DNA of 64,000 nt from Tritrichomonas foetus (GCA_001839685.1 MLAK01000738.1:1-64000); one strand, 5' to 3'; positions 9,629 through 22,400 are shown, counted from the stretch's first letter. Made by a program: numbers and translations. The notes: generated from the sequence alone by a model not told the origin.

Positions 9629-12600
9629 ATGTATCTATGCTTTTCGAGAGAAAAATCACCAAATGAAGTTCTTGAAGCATGCGAACTTCAAGGGAAAACT
9701 ATCCAACAAATTGAAGGAATGCTAAAACTAAAAAATCAGTATATTGCATATCAATCGCCATTATTTCGGGAAAAACTTGATTCCCAGATAATTCCATTAT
9801 CGATATATCCAAATTTAATATTAAATGAGAAGCCAAATAAATATCCTCCTCCTAAACACAACCTTTTTATATATCCGAACACTAGATCTGAATACTCTGT
9901 TAAAGTCCAAATACAGACTCAATTAAAGCAAATATTTCCTACAATGGAAATTGAATTTAACAAAAAACAATTAAATGAATGGAAAGCTAAAGACTTATTA
10001 GATATGTGCATTAAGACATTTTCATTTGACTGCAGTGAAACGCAACTTCTAAACCAAGAAAATGAAGATTTAAATGAAAGAAATGATGATCTTGTTTCAC
10101 TATTTGAATATTCCAAAGCAAAACATCTTATTTTTAAGTGTCTTGTTGGTGAATCTGCCCTTAAAAAGATTAACACGAGATGTTGTCTTTCAGCAGAAGT
10201 TTTAAGTAGTGAACAATCATTTGTTAGTGATATTATATCAATATGCGATTATTGGAAGCCAGCCTTTGAAGATTCTCGGATTTTTGATAGCATTCAACTT
10301 CGATATTTATTCAGAGACATTAAACCAATATTAAAAACGCACATAAAATTTCTTGCTGCCCTAAATACTATTGAAATTGATTATTTCTCAGAATTTGGAG
10401 GAATTTTTCTTAACTTTGTAGAGAGGTTTAAAGTTTCACTTTCATTTGTTTCAAATTTTAAGAATGTAGACGAAATGATCAAAAAGAAAAGAACTAGTTC
10501 AAGGTATGCAGAAGCAAAATTCGATGAAATTGAGCAGGGAAATCCAGCAGGGAACGGAAGAGACTTTTTATCATATTATATAACACCTGTACAAAGATAT
10601 CCAAGATACCCCTTACTTATTCGTGATTTAGATAAAAATACACCACCGTTTCACCCAGATAAAATATACTTATCTCTTGCTTTAAGTGAACTTGATAATG
10701 CCAATAAAGATATTGATCACACATCACATCGAGTGAAACAGCTCATTTTGATGGAAGCTCTTCAGAAAACTTTACCTGAATCATTCTTTTTAATGGAAGA
10801 AGGGAGAGAACTCATCATGGAAAAAAATATTACTATTCCGAAACCAAGAACAGGTGCAGCAATTATTTATTTATTTAATGATATTGTTTTGATTGTTACT
10901 AAAGGTAAGAAAGTAAACAGTCCACTTTGCCAATCAAAAGTAGATGAGTTTAGGTTTTCTAATAATCGCCCTACGATTGAGTCAATAATGACCACAATTC
11001 ATAACAAAGATTATATCATTAATTTTGAAGATTACTCGGAAAAAATTGCTTGGATGGATGCATTGAACCAGGTTAGGACTAATGCACTATCAAATATAAG
11101 CTGTCATGATAAATTTGCTAAATGGACTGATATTGAAATTGGTGAGCATATATTTCCACTTATGAACCATTCAGGATGCTTTTATGAAGGCAAAGCATAT
11201 TTCTTTGGGGGTGCTAATGCATCATTATCACCATCCTCAATGTTTATCGAATATGATGTATCAAACAATAGATGGAGTGGTGCAAAGTCTCCAATACAAT
11301 CCAGAGTTGGTCATAGTATTCACATAATTAATGGGAAATTGTATGTTGTGTTTGGAAATGCTAAAGGGAAGTTTGTATTGTACATTGATGAATATACTTT
11401 AGGTTCAAATGGAGGAGAATGGAAAAAATTAAAACTTTCGCATGATTGTCGTCGAACAGGACATTCATCAATAACTTATCAAGATTATATTGTTGTATTT
11501 GGAGGAAAAACAGAAAAAGATACTTTTTTGGATGATGTTCTTTTCATTGATACAATCTCTGGAACAATAGAAAGACTTAATAATTTACCAAATGCACCAT
11601 CTCCAAGAATTAATCATGATGCAGTTCTCATAGATAAATCAATGATAATTATTGGAGGAAGAACGAACAATGGAATTAATGGTGACATTTTTGCTTTTGA
11701 TCTTGAACAAAAAACCTGGACATCTATCTCAGAAATTAAAATTGAACCTCGATTTGGCCATAGAACAGTATTGTTGGGTTATTATCTGTTTGTGATTGGG
11801 GGAATTACTATCAATAATAACAAAGATTTACCTAATTGCGCAATAGATACAAGAACATGGCAATTGGTAAATTTCCAAGAGTTTGGTAATAAACCACCTG
11901 TAATTTCACGATTTGCACTGACCAAAATCGATTCAAATAGGGCAATTACTTTTGGTGGAAGTGATTCTGGTACCAAAGTTCCATTTTCTTCATCATGGAT
12001 AATCGACGTCGAAGAAGGATTTTCAGACACACGTGAGTACATCCCTCCAAAAGTTTCTGCAAGTGAAATTCGAAGACAAGTAATCACATTACCAATGAAT
12101 AGCAGTGAAATAAAAGATAATTCGAGTAAGAATTCTCCATTACCACCACCACCACCTCCACCACTTCCTTCTCCTACCCCAATTCCATCTTCGAAAGTTA
12201 AAACATTAAGTTTTCCAAATCAATCTGTTCTTGATGCCGTGCCGAGAAAAACCACAGTGAATGAGATTCATTCAAACATCCATCCTTTACCTCCACCAAA
12301 TAATACTCAAGTCCAATCAAATGGACCAATTACAATGGATGCACTTACAGCTATTCGAGAAAAGATGAAACGAAGAAGCATGGGCCAATTCCAACTTCAA
12401 AAATCTTTAGTAGATGATGAAGTTGCCGATTCAAACCTCTCTTTTAATAATGAAGTCGCAGATAATATTGATAATAAAAGAAATAGTAGTAGTTCAAATG
12501 ATAGTGCACAATTAAGTAGCGATGATATAAAAGAAGATAAGACTCCAATTCGTAGAAGATACAATGTTAGAGATGTTCCATTGAAATCTTTGAATAATGA

Positions 12601-13126
12601 TAATAATCAACGCGTATTACAATCCCCAATGTCAATGAGATGTATACCTCCTCCTGAATTAATTTCCACAGAATCAAATAACCGAGCAAGTAATAGGATA
12701 GTATTACTACCAGGAAGATTTGATCCTCAATATTTCTACAAGGAAAGCAACATAGATGTATCATATTTAAGTCCAATTGAACAATCAGCAACAAGGATGA
12801 AAGCACATAAAGTTTATCAAAAAATGTCAGAAAATGATGAACTTGAAAATAAAATTAAGCAGATTGAAAACAATTCCACAGAAAAGAAAAAAAATGTAAT
12901 TTTAAAAATTCTTGATGATATTCATCAAGAAACCAAAGCATGCAAAATACCAAATGATGCATCAATAAATGATATTATTGAAAAAACAAATTCAATAATT
13001 GGAAGAGATGGAAAGTTATCAATTGCAGTCGATTCTGATTCATTTAAAGAATTAAATGAAGAAGCTTTTGAAGAGGCAAAACAAGCACTTACAGAATTAA
13101 AGTATTTCAAAGTAATTGTTTTATAA
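9629..13126 (+). CDS. RhoGEF (DH-PH) protein with Kelch repeats and proline-rich tail
   Basis: A 1,165-residue signalling protein. It has an N-terminal region of about 180 residues with no named domain; a Dbl-homology domain at about 185-375 containing the conserved CR3 helix TPVQRYPRYPLL (near 319-330); a PH domain at about 390-485 (IYLFNDIVLIVTK, then IAWMDALNQV near its end); and a Kelch propeller at about 515-790 with several GG-anchored blades such as FFGGAN, VVFGGKTEKD, IIIGGRTNNG and ITFGGSDSG. An FH1-like run of prolines follows near 837-850, then a low-complexity Ser/Asn/Asp region and a C-terminal helical segment. It should catalyse GDP/GTP exchange on a Rho/Rac-type GTPase at membranes; the Kelch and proline-rich parts would bind actin or profilin-like partners. 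DH-PH is firm; the specific GTPase is unknown. The DH-PH-Kelch order is unusual outside protists. Confidence 0.93.
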   Translation: MYLCFSREKSPNEVLEACELQGKTIQQIEGMLKLKNQYIAYQSPLFREKLDSQIIPLSIYPNLILNEKPNKYPPPKHNLFIYPNTRSEYSVKVQIQTQLKQIFPTMEIEFNKKQLNEWKAKDLLDMCIKTFSFDCSETQLLNQENEDLNERNDDLVSLFEYSKAKHLIFKCLVGESALKKINTRCCLSAEVLSSEQSFVSDIISICDYWKPAFEDSRIFDSIQLRYLFRDIKPILKTHIKFLAALNTIEIDYFSEFGGIFLNFVERFKVSLSFVSNFKNVDEMIKKKRTSSRYAEAKFDEIEQGNPAGNGRDFLSYYITPVQRYPRYPLLIRDLDKNTPPFHPDKIYLSLALSELDNANKDIDHTSHRVKQLILMEALQKTLPESFFLMEEGRELIMEKNITIPKPRTGAAIIYLFNDIVLIVTKGKKVNSPLCQSKVDEFRFSNNRPTIESIMTTIHNKDYIINFEDYSEKIAWMDALNQVRTNALSNISCHDKFAKWTDIEIGEHIFPLMNHSGCFYEGKAYFFGGANASLSPSSMFIEYDVSNNRWSGAKSPIQSRVGHSIHIINGKLYVVFGNAKGKFVLYIDEYTLGSNGGEWKKLKLSHDCRRTGHSSITYQDYIVVFGGKTEKDTFLDDVLFIDTISGTIERLNNLPNAPSPRINHDAVLIDKSMIIIGGRTNNGINGDIFAFDLEQKTWTSISEIKIEPRFGHRTVLLGYYLFVIGGITINNNKDLPNCAIDTRTWQLVNFQEFGNKPPVISRFALTKIDSNRAITFGGSDSGTKVPFSSSWIIDVEEGFSDTREYIPPKVSASEIRRQVITLPMNSSEIKDNSSKNSPLPPPPPPPLPSPTPIPSSKVKTLSFPNQSVLDAVPRKTTVNEIHSNIHPLPPPNNTQVQSNGPITMDALTAIREKMKRRSMGQFQLQKSLVDDEVADSNLSFNNEVADNIDNKRNSSSSNDSAQLSSDDIKEDKTPIRRRYNVRDVPLKSLNNDNNQRVLQSPMSMRCIPPPELISTESNNRASNRIVLLPGRFDPQYFYKESNIDVSYLSPIEQSATRMKAHKVYQKMSENDELENKIKQIENNSTEKKKNVILKILDDIHQETKACKIPNDASINDIIEKTNSIIGRDGKLSIAVDSDSFKELNEEAFEEAKQALTELKYFKVIVL

Positions 13127-13923
13127 TATTATTTTTTATAAAATCTTAATTTTAAAAACTACACACTGTTTTATACATTTACTGAATAACTTATTTATGA
13201 ATATTTTGATCACAAATGCATTTTTAATTTAAAACTTCATTAAATTAAGACAAAAGAACGGTTTATATGAGAAACCTTACATTATACTTTAAAAACAGCA
13301 CATACTATCTAAGAATTGGAGATTTCTCAATAATTTTCCGATTATATTAATCTGTCTAATAACACATCAATATGATATTAATGAAACGAGTGAATAAATA
13401 AAATATCAAATTATCATGATACAGATCGAATAAACTGAGAATAAATGATATTTATTTGGTTGACCGAAATTGTTAAGCGTTAGATTAAAATATTTAGGTC
13501 CCATCATATATGCACATATGCAAATACATTTTTACCACAGAAGTCACCATTAGTCCACTAATTTTCGGTTATAATTATCTGAACTCTTGAAAAATAAAAA
13601 TCTGATGTGAATTACCGTCATCATCGATCATAGAAATAAAACAAGTCTGAAAAAATTTGGTATGTACCATTTTTCAAATCTACAATTGGGTTGTAAAATC
13701 TAAGATAAGAATTCAATCTATCCGAACTAAATTGAGTGTATCGTTCAAATATTGTGAATATTGAAAATTTGTCAGGATTTTTTCGCCAATGAATATTCCC
13801 TGTAACAATCCTTTTATTAGTTATTATTGCAGATATTTGATTAAATATAAATTATAGAAGCACAAAAAATGAGAAAAAGTTCTGTTTAGGGTTACCAAAG
13901 TCAGTATATATTCTAAGGTAAAA

Positions 13924-13992
13924 TGACCGGTCACTTTTCAAAATCATTGAATGAATTCATAATTTTAAAATCAATGAATTCAATTTTGAAAA
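13924..13992. promoter_or_regulatory. Palindrome plus inverted repeat upstream of GFAT
   Basis: TGACCGGTCA is a perfect palindrome. It is followed by an imperfect inverted repeat with TTTTCAAAAT and TGAATTCAT words on both arms. Lying 125-195 bp before the start, it could be a regulator-binding site. This is inference from symmetry and position only. Confidence 0.3.
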
Positions 13993-14062
13993 CATTTTAC
14001 CAATTGTATTTTTCAATTTTGAAAGATAAAAACAATCGTATAGAAAATATACGATATTAATA

Positions 14063-14074
14063 GAAAAAGTTTCG
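14063..14074 (+). promoter_or_regulatory. GAAAAAGTTT-type promoter word before GFAT
   Basis: GAAAAAGTTTCG, 44-55 nt before the start. The same core occurs at a similar distance before the HMG-box, Rab and importin genes in this window, which suggests a shared upstream promoter element. Confidence 0.4.
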
Positions 14075-14117
14075 ATTATTTAATTAGATTTTTATTTATT
14101 TTTTTATTATTTACAAA

Positions 14118-16274
14118 ATGTGTGGAATATTCGCCTACATCAATTTTTTAACCGATAAAAACTTAAAGGAGATTCTCATCCGCATCTTGAGTGGTTTAAG
14201 AAAACTTGAGTATCGAGGGTATGATTCGTGCGGCATTTGTTTCGATTTGGAGAACCAGGAGCATGAGAGGAGAATGACAGTTGTTAAAACACAAGGAGCA
14301 ATAGCATCTCTTGAGAAAGTAGTAGCACCATTTATGCTGGAATCGATAATTTATCAAAATCACATCACAATTGGCCATACAAGATGGGCTACTCATGGTC
14401 CACCAACAGCAGCAAATGCACATCCACATTACTCATCACCAAACTTTGAATTTGTTGTTTGCCACAATGGAATTATTTCTAATTATGCAGTTTTAAAGAA
14501 TAGATTACTGCAAGAATCGATTTTCTCTGAAAATAAAGACAGCAATGACAATAATACAAGTGATACTTTCCGTATCATAAATCAAGAAGAAAACGCCAAA
14601 TCTGAATTCATAAGCGATACCGATTCTGAAGTTTTAGCTAAATTAGCACTTTTTGTATACAAAAAGATTTATGAACAAAATTGTGAAAAGCCTACTTTTT
14701 TAACAGTAATTGCTAACACAATGAAACTTGTTGAGGGCACTTATGGATGCATTTTCAAATCAGCTCTTTATCCAGATGAAGCAATTGCTTGTAGGCTTTC
14801 ATCTCCTCTCCTTCTTGGATTGAAATATATAGGAGAAAGTGAAACTGAACATGCTGCTCGTTCAATTCAATTAAAGCAGAATAAATTTGTTCAAGTGACT
14901 GGTACATTTGATGCAATAAACTCAAATTCAGATAATATAGACTCTAGTTCATGTTCTGTTAGATCTGCACCAAAACCATGTGAATTATTTATTGCATCTG
15001 ATGCTCCTGCTTTTGCTGATATTACAAAGAAAACAATCATTCTTGAAGATTGGGATATTGTTCATATTACTCCACATGGTGTTGATATCATCAACACTGC
15101 ACCAAAATCAGCGTCTTTTCCAGCATCAAGAATTGTTGAAACATTAAATGTTTCTATTCAAGATATTGCTCTTGGACATTATCCACATTTCATGCTCAAA
15201 GAAATCATGGAGCAACCAACAACTCTTAGCCAAACTTTAAGAGGAAGATTATTAAGTGGATCAACGAATATTAATCTTGGTGGAATCATTCCACATTTGG
15301 ATACAATTAAACAAGCAAAGACCATTTTGTTCATTGCATGTGGAACATCATATAATGCAGCGTTATCAGTAAGACCACTTTTTGAAGAATTCACCCAACA
15401 TCGGATTTTCGTTGAAGTTGCGAGCGATTTCAATGATCGAAAGCCGGTTGTATTTCGAGATGATGTATGCATATTTATATCACAATCTGGCGAAACAGCA
15501 GATACTCTAGTTGCACTCGAATATTGTAGAAAAGCTGGAGCATTTTGTGTTGGAATTAATAATACGCCTGGATCTAGCTTAAGTAGAAATACTCATTGTG
15601 GTATTTTATTGAATGCAGGTGTTGAAATTGGTGTTGCATCAACCAAAGCTTACACAAGTTCGATTGTGTGCTTACTTCTTTTACTACTTTTGATTATGCA
15701 AGATTCTGTGAAATGCCAACCAGCAAGAGAAGAAGCAATTAATGATCTCAATAAATTACCAGAATTTATTGCACAAGCCTTGGCATTAAGACCACAAATA
15801 GAAACAATTTCAGAAGTTGTAAAAGAAGAAAAATCATTAATCATTCTCGGTCGTAGAACTCATTATGCGACTGCAAGAGAAGCTGCTCTCAAAGTCAAAG
15901 AATTAACTTATATTCATTCTGATGGACTAATGGCAGGAGAATTGAAACATGGTCCTCTTGCATTAATCGATGAAAATGCTTTCGTTATTTTCTTTGCAAC
16001 TGGTGAGAATGGCGAGGTATTTAGTCAATGTCTGAACAGTTTACAACAAATTAAAGCAAGAAATGCAAAAATTCTTGTTGTTGCAAATGAAGAACAAGCT
16101 GATCTTGTAAAAAGCTTTGCGGATTATTTAATTGTTGTTCCGAAAACTTCACAATGGATTCAAATGATCATAAATATCATACCAATGCAAATGCTTGCTT
16201 ATTATGTTGCATGCAAGAAAGATATCAATGTAGACCGTCCACGCAACTTAGCTAAATCCGTTACAGTAGTTTAA
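14118..16274 (+). CDS. GFPT: Glutamine--fructose-6-phosphate aminotransferase (isomerizing)
   Basis: Makes glucosamine-6-phosphate from fructose-6-phosphate and glutamine (EC 2.6.1.16), the first step of the hexosamine pathway that feeds glycan and GPI-type synthesis; cytosolic. The 718-residue protein begins MCGIFAY, so Cys2 is the class II amidotransferase nucleophile; GHTRWATHG follows in the glutaminase domain. The isomerase half has two SIS domains with ACGTSYNAAL, SQSGETADT (about 455-463) and EAALKVKELTYIHSDG, and ends DRPRNLAKSVTV, the family C-terminus carrying the conserved lysine. It is slightly longer than typical eukaryotic enzymes (about 680) because of polar Ser/Asn-rich insertions near 135-160 and 270-290. 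The stop codon overlaps TAAA. Identification is firm. Confidence 0.97.
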   Translation: MCGIFAYINFLTDKNLKEILIRILSGLRKLEYRGYDSCGICFDLENQEHERRMTVVKTQGAIASLEKVVAPFMLESIIYQNHITIGHTRWATHGPPTAANAHPHYSSPNFEFVVCHNGIISNYAVLKNRLLQESIFSENKDSNDNNTSDTFRIINQEENAKSEFISDTDSEVLAKLALFVYKKIYEQNCEKPTFLTVIANTMKLVEGTYGCIFKSALYPDEAIACRLSSPLLLGLKYIGESETEHAARSIQLKQNKFVQVTGTFDAINSNSDNIDSSSCSVRSAPKPCELFIASDAPAFADITKKTIILEDWDIVHITPHGVDIINTAPKSASFPASRIVETLNVSIQDIALGHYPHFMLKEIMEQPTTLSQTLRGRLLSGSTNINLGGIIPHLDTIKQAKTILFIACGTSYNAALSVRPLFEEFTQHRIFVEVASDFNDRKPVVFRDDVCIFISQSGETADTLVALEYCRKAGAFCVGINNTPGSSLSRNTHCGILLNAGVEIGVASTKAYTSSIVCLLLLLLLIMQDSVKCQPAREEAINDLNKLPEFIAQALALRPQIETISEVVKEEKSLIILGRRTHYATAREAALKVKELTYIHSDGLMAGELKHGPLALIDENAFVIFFATGENGEVFSQCLNSLQQIKARNAKILVVANEEQADLVKSFADYLIVVPKTSQWIQMIINIIPMQMLAYYVACKKDINVDRPRNLAKSVTVV

Positions 16275-16423
16275 ATCCTACTGTTTCTGAACTTATTTAT
16301 TTTTTTATGATCAACATATTTATGGAAAAAACATATAAAACTTATAATAAAAAATAATGATCAATTAAGAAAATAATATTTTTGATAATATATCCTTTAT
16401 ATAACATAATAATATAAATCTAT

Positions 16424-19400
16424 CTATTTTTTCATATTCTTAAGTATTTTTTCCGATTTTTCGAGTAATTTACGAGCATGAATAACATTTGCCTCGAGAT
16501 TAAGTCTTTCTAGTAAATCATTTCTCGTTAAGTTTTTCTTAAAGGACATTGCTGGTGATGACATCGAATTCGGTGTGAATTTATTATCTTTGTTTTGGGT
16601 TTTGATCTTGGATGTAATATTATTTGCTTCGATTGATGCTTCAGCTGATTGCTGAAGATATAAAATATTCTTATTTAATGACTTAAGTGAGTTCTTTAGT
16701 TGTTTTTCTTCATCTGTTCCTTCGCCTCCAGTTTCAATGAATACAGAGTTTATATTTCCTAGCTTCTTAGTACGTTCAATTACTTTAAATTCGGCATCTT
16801 CTGATGATTCATTTTCAATCATTGAAGAAATTTTATGGGCTTCAACACATTCTGCTATTAGCAAATCAACAAATGACAGCAATGAATCGAAGTTGGAAAT
16901 TCTTTCAGGCTCTTCTTTGAATCTTTTTAGACAACAAATCGTGAAGTATGCATCAGCTAATTCAATTTCAGATATTCTTATTGCCCAATCCCGATTTGTA
17001 ATTGATTGTTTGTTTCTCATTCTGTCAATGGAAATTTGAAGTGCTCCATGTGCCACAATTAATTTATCAAATGACAAAAGTAGTTTTTGAATGAGCGATG
17101 AATGTTCTTGGTCTTTAATACCTTGTTTGAGGGATTTCTTGGCGACTTTTTGGATTTTATTCAAAGAACTGGTGACACTTTTGGCTTGTTTATTTCCTTT
17201 CTTAACAAACGAATTGTCTTTAAGAAGGAATTTATTCCTAAGCATCTTTAATAAAGAATCAAATTTATTTGATGCTGCAGAACAATGATTTGTTAGTTCA
17301 TTTTGAGCTTCAACATCATGAATTGTTGTAGAAACTCTCAAAACCTGCTCAAGAGCGAATGTCAATTTATCAGCGGCTTGATTCATTTCTGAAGCAATTG
17401 TGGAATTTTGAGCAAAGCTCTTATCAGAAGAAAGTTCAATTGTAGATTCAATTTGTAAATTAAATGACTTAAATAATGAATCAAGTGGATTAAATGCATC
17501 TTGAACCTTAAGACCAAATGTATCATTTGGAACTTGAGGTAAAACAAATGATTTATATAACAAATCAGCTGCAGCAATGTCTGGTGTTAATGGAACAACA
17601 TCAGTCATATTAGATGATGCAATAATTGTTGATGTAAGAGACTTATTAATCATAATTATTTCTGAAATGGCTTGTTGAATTGTAATTTCTGTTTTTACAT
17701 CCATTGATTCATTGATAAATTGTGAAACAATTGTTAATAAATTATTTATTTCATTTGAAAAGTTTTCGCTTGCATGTATGTCGGTATTAATCCTGTGGAG
17801 ATTCAATGCACATTCTTTCAAATCCAATATTAAAGAGTTAAAGAATTCATTTTCTGCTTTTGTGAAAGTCGATCGAGTTTCAGGAACCTGCGATGAAGCA
17901 ATTACAGAGGCTGTACACAATGAAAATTGAGCTAATTGATTGATTGATTTTGCAAATTGGAGTTTGAATAATTCAATTTTATTCTCGTCATTTGTTGTTC
18001 TTTCTTGTCTGCTAATTTCTTCATTTGAAAGTTCATCTGATAGTTGGTTAATTGTTCGATTTAATGATCGAACTGATCTTCGAATTGTTGCACTTGATTT
18101 ATTGCGTGAAGAATCAGTCAAAACAGAAATATTCGACAATGCTGATGAAAACATTGATATTGCATCTGAATAAACATTGAATTGGTTGCGATTTTGAATC
18201 GTAAATCCTCTTAGCATTGCTGCTTGAGCTAATGAAATAGAATTTATTAAATCATTTAGTGAATTATTTTCACTCGTTTTTTCATTTGATCGAATTGAAT
18301 TTGTGAAATGCGAAAGTGATGAGTTCAATGTATTTCTGGAATTTTTAATGATTAGTTGAACATCCGGAGTGGTTTGAAGTGAGCGAATAATTAAATAGGG
18401 ATTATTTGTATTCTTGTTAATAAAATCAACAAGATTTTGTCTCAATTTCATAAACTTTTCTTTATTATCAACTTCTGTCAAATTAATAATTGATGATTTA
18501 TATAGTTTTGTGACTGATTTTTGAAGTTCATCTGCAGATTCATTTATTTCATGAATTTCATTATAATTATTTCCTCTAGAAGTAACAACAGCATAGTTAA
18601 ATCCAGTAAAATCAAAGTTAATCTTTTTGACATCCAAACTCTGAATAGAATTCGCAAGTAAAGAGAAAGATCGATTTTGCACAGATCGAACTTGCTCGTG
18701 ATTAAGTGGTAAAATTAAAGAGGCCTCAATAATTCTCAATTCATTTATTAATTTGGTTAAATTGGATTTGAATTTTCTATTACATTTAACATTATTCAAA
18801 GAAAGTCCATTAATTGAAAGATTTGTCATATGTTGTAAAATGCTTTTTGGGTTGACTAATAAATCACTGGGAAGAGAATTTTTGATCACTATGTAAGATG
18901 AAACAAGTTGTGGCATTGAATTGGTTAAATAATTTAATTCATTTGGATAATTTGCAAGATTTGGAATATTATAAATCAGGGAAAGTTTGACTAATGATTG
19001 TCGAATTAATGTTAAAAGCAAAGATTTAGTTTCTGAAGAAGGAAGGTTGAACATTGTTGGAACAATTGATAACACTGATCGGACCATATTTAACAAATTT
19101 TGATGAAGTTCTTCATCTTTCGGTTGCTGTGATTCCTGAGTTTGAACAGATTTTATATGTTGATCATTTAACAATTGATTAAATAAATTCAATTCAAGTG
19201 CAAAACCAGCTTTCTTTTCATAAAATCTTTGATTATTTGTCAAAATGAGTTCATCAGGTTTCATTTGAAGAGCAAGTTTATTCACTGCTCGAATTTCACG
19301 AGCATAAGATTTTTCAGTAAATCCATCATGAGCGATTAAAATTTCTGAAGATTTAGACTGCAATGATAGTGAAACACGTAAAAGTTCATGAATTGGTTTC

Positions 19401-22400
19401 AGATCAGTATATGAAAAAGGTAATAAAATTTCATCACTTTTTGCTTCTTCACCATTTAGAAATGCTTCAAGTTTAAGTGATTGAATAGATTCTCCCAAAT
19501 AATTCATGATTTTATTGTATAAAGAAAGTCTGGCAATGTGAAGAGGTGATTGATCACAAATCGTAACAAGCTCTTTCATACTGATGACATTTGTGAGCGA
19601 TAAAGAATTCGGGTTTGACACAATTTGATCAAGTAAAACATCTAAGAAATGCAATACAAGATCCTGTTGAGTATCACGATTGTCAATTTTTATTCCAGAC
19701 GATTCTATAAATTGATCTTTTGAAAGCTGCTTAGCCAAATGTTGTAACATTTGTTGTTGAATAATTCTTTGTTCAGGTGTTAATTCAATTAATATTTTTG
19801 GCAAAGAATGGCCATTTTCAAATTGTTCTTTCAAATTGTTAATTAATTTCGATATTTTCTTTTTATTGTGTTCACCAATTCTTTGTTGCATTTGATGATT
19901 TGTTAATTCAGGACATAATGCAGCTCTCCTTTTTGCGAGTTCATAAACTTCAAATATCACTTTAGAAGCAGCTAAAGCTCTTTCAATTAATGGTCTTTCA
20001 TTTTGGATATTAAGAAGGCTTGGATAATTATTGATTTCAATTTCGTTATATATATGCAGATTATTTTCGTTTTCTTTGAGTTTATTATTCCATAAGGTAA
20101 TTTCGTGCATAATTTGTTTTGAAGTTTCAATTTCAAAGATTTGATCTTCCAATAAATCAAACTGAGTCAATGAAGGAGAATTATTTTCAATAATATTCTT
20201 TTCTTCTGCAAGTAATGTGTAATACACACCTATTCTATCATCTTCTGTAAGAGAATTAATTCTCTGACTTGAATTATTTGGTTTTGATATAATAATATCT
20301 GCTTCTGATCGCCAACAAATCTGCCTTTTTGGAGGAATTTCATCTGCATTAATTGGATTGTTAGATAAATGTTGTTTTAAGTCAGGAAAACTTATATTGA
20401 ATAAATTAATGACAAATCGAATTCTTTCAGCATTTAGTAGTTTACTGTTTGAATAATCATTTAACAAATATGAGCTACAGACTTCTGACTGTTCCAATGG
20501 TTTTATTCCATTGAAAATATCAGAATTTGAAGTCATTTCAGCAATTTTTTCTGGTTGAATTGACCTCATAAGTGAATGCAAAGATGCCTTCAAGTTAATT
20601 TTTAGATTCACAACACCATTTGCAATCAATGATGAAGCTTGAGCCAAGATAACTTGTTGATTAGAAAGTTCATTCATGCTTAAATTTATAATTTCATTAT
20701 CAGGCGATTCATTAAAAACTTGCATAATTATTGAGTCTTTATTAGAATCAATATCAGAACTAGAAACACTGGCGCCAGGTTTCAATGTTCGAGAAATATG
20801 TGCTCCATTGGAGTTTAACACTATTTGCATTCCTTTGGCATTCAATAGTAATCTTAATAAGTTTGTTCGTAAATAAATACTATATGAAAATTGTTGGGCT
20901 TTTGTGAAAATTTCTGTATCTATAAATGAAGAGACAGAATCTTTTTCAAAATTGTTGACTAATTGACGATTTTGCTCAGTGAAAGCAGCTTCGAGAATTC
21001 CATTTGTTGTTGGCTCAATTGGACGAATCATGAAATTTTCTGCTTCATTTGAAATTAAAACATTTAATAATCCTTTAATTACTCTCATTTTGATGACCGA
21101 ATTTTCATGCTGATAATTCTTTAATAAAGAAGAAAGTATATCTGGTTTGGAAATCAAGTTAATTTCGCTTGCAATTTGTTTTTGTTCATTTGAGACTTGT
21201 TCTAAAGATAACGGCATTACTATAATTTCTTGTCCTTCAGGAGATTGATAGAATTTGATGAATTCAAGATCTTCAGATAAAATTAGTTGTTGTATATGAG
21301 ACAATTGTTGAATAAGTCTCATGTGTGAGTTTCCACGGTTAATAATTGTTTCAACTTCATCGTCCGAAAATGATTTTGTATTTGAGGTTTTAAGTTGCTC
21401 AATTGCAGCATTTAATAAGCTTTCCATTGAACGGTGAAGTCGTTTGACGAATTTTGATGACGAAACAGGGAACATTTGTTGCTCATGTAGTAGTTTCGAT
21501 AAAATAATTTGTTGCGTTAAAACTTGATCTGGAAGATAATTTCTTTGAATGCTTTTGAGTGATTTATGATCATTTAATTTATCAAATTGTTTAATAATGA
21601 AATCAAATGAAGCTGAAATATCATCTTTTTCGAATTCAAATTCTTCATTTTCTTGAACTTGATTAAGACGTGATATTACTATTGGAAATTCTGATATCTG
21701 TTGTTGTTTTAAGCATAATAAACGTTGGCATAATAAAAAGTTTTGGAAATTCTGGAAAGTCATATTTAACATATCTTTCTTAGGTAATCGTGAAATTACT
21801 TGTGATTTTGACAATGTATTAATTAATTCATCAATTGATAAAATACCACGTTTATCACAATCAGTGATATTTGTAATTTCTTCTTGTAAAGCTGGATACT
21901 TTTCATTATTAAATGTAATAATTGAAGATTTTGTATTTGATGAAGCTGCTGATTTAATTGAATATTTGGATAATTCAATTAAATATTTCTGAATATCACG
22001 AAGATAGTTTTGAATATCTCGATCTTCAATTCCATCAAATAATCCATCATGATCATTTTGATCAACTGTATCAGTTGGTAAATCTAAATAGTCAATAGGA
22101 TGATACTTTTCCATTTTGTCATGCAAAATTGATAGTGCTTTTGCGAGCCTCATCAGTTCCTTGGTGATGACAGAAGGTTCATAAGGGGGGCGTGCAACAT
22201 GCTCAAGTGCAATACTTGCTGCTTTTTCAGCGGCACTTCGGGGCTTATCAGCATTATTCAAATTCTGAGCAAGCGCGGCATTAATTGTAGCTAATAAATG
22301 AGTAATGCTAGAATTACCAGGAGCCATTTCAAGTGCAACAACGCTTGTCAAATTCTGAACAATGTCTTTGCTTACATTTGCGCGTAAAATTGTTGGCTGT

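Larger units (their letters stand above)
13127..14117. other. Spacer and GFAT promoter region
   Basis: Nearly 1 kb without a coding frame. It holds a perfect 10-bp palindrome TGACCGGTCA (13924-13933), an imperfect inverted repeat with TTTTCAAAAT/ATTTTGAAAA arms (13936-13992), and GAAAAAGTTTCG at 14063-14074, about 44 nt before the GFAT start. Confidence 0.5.
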
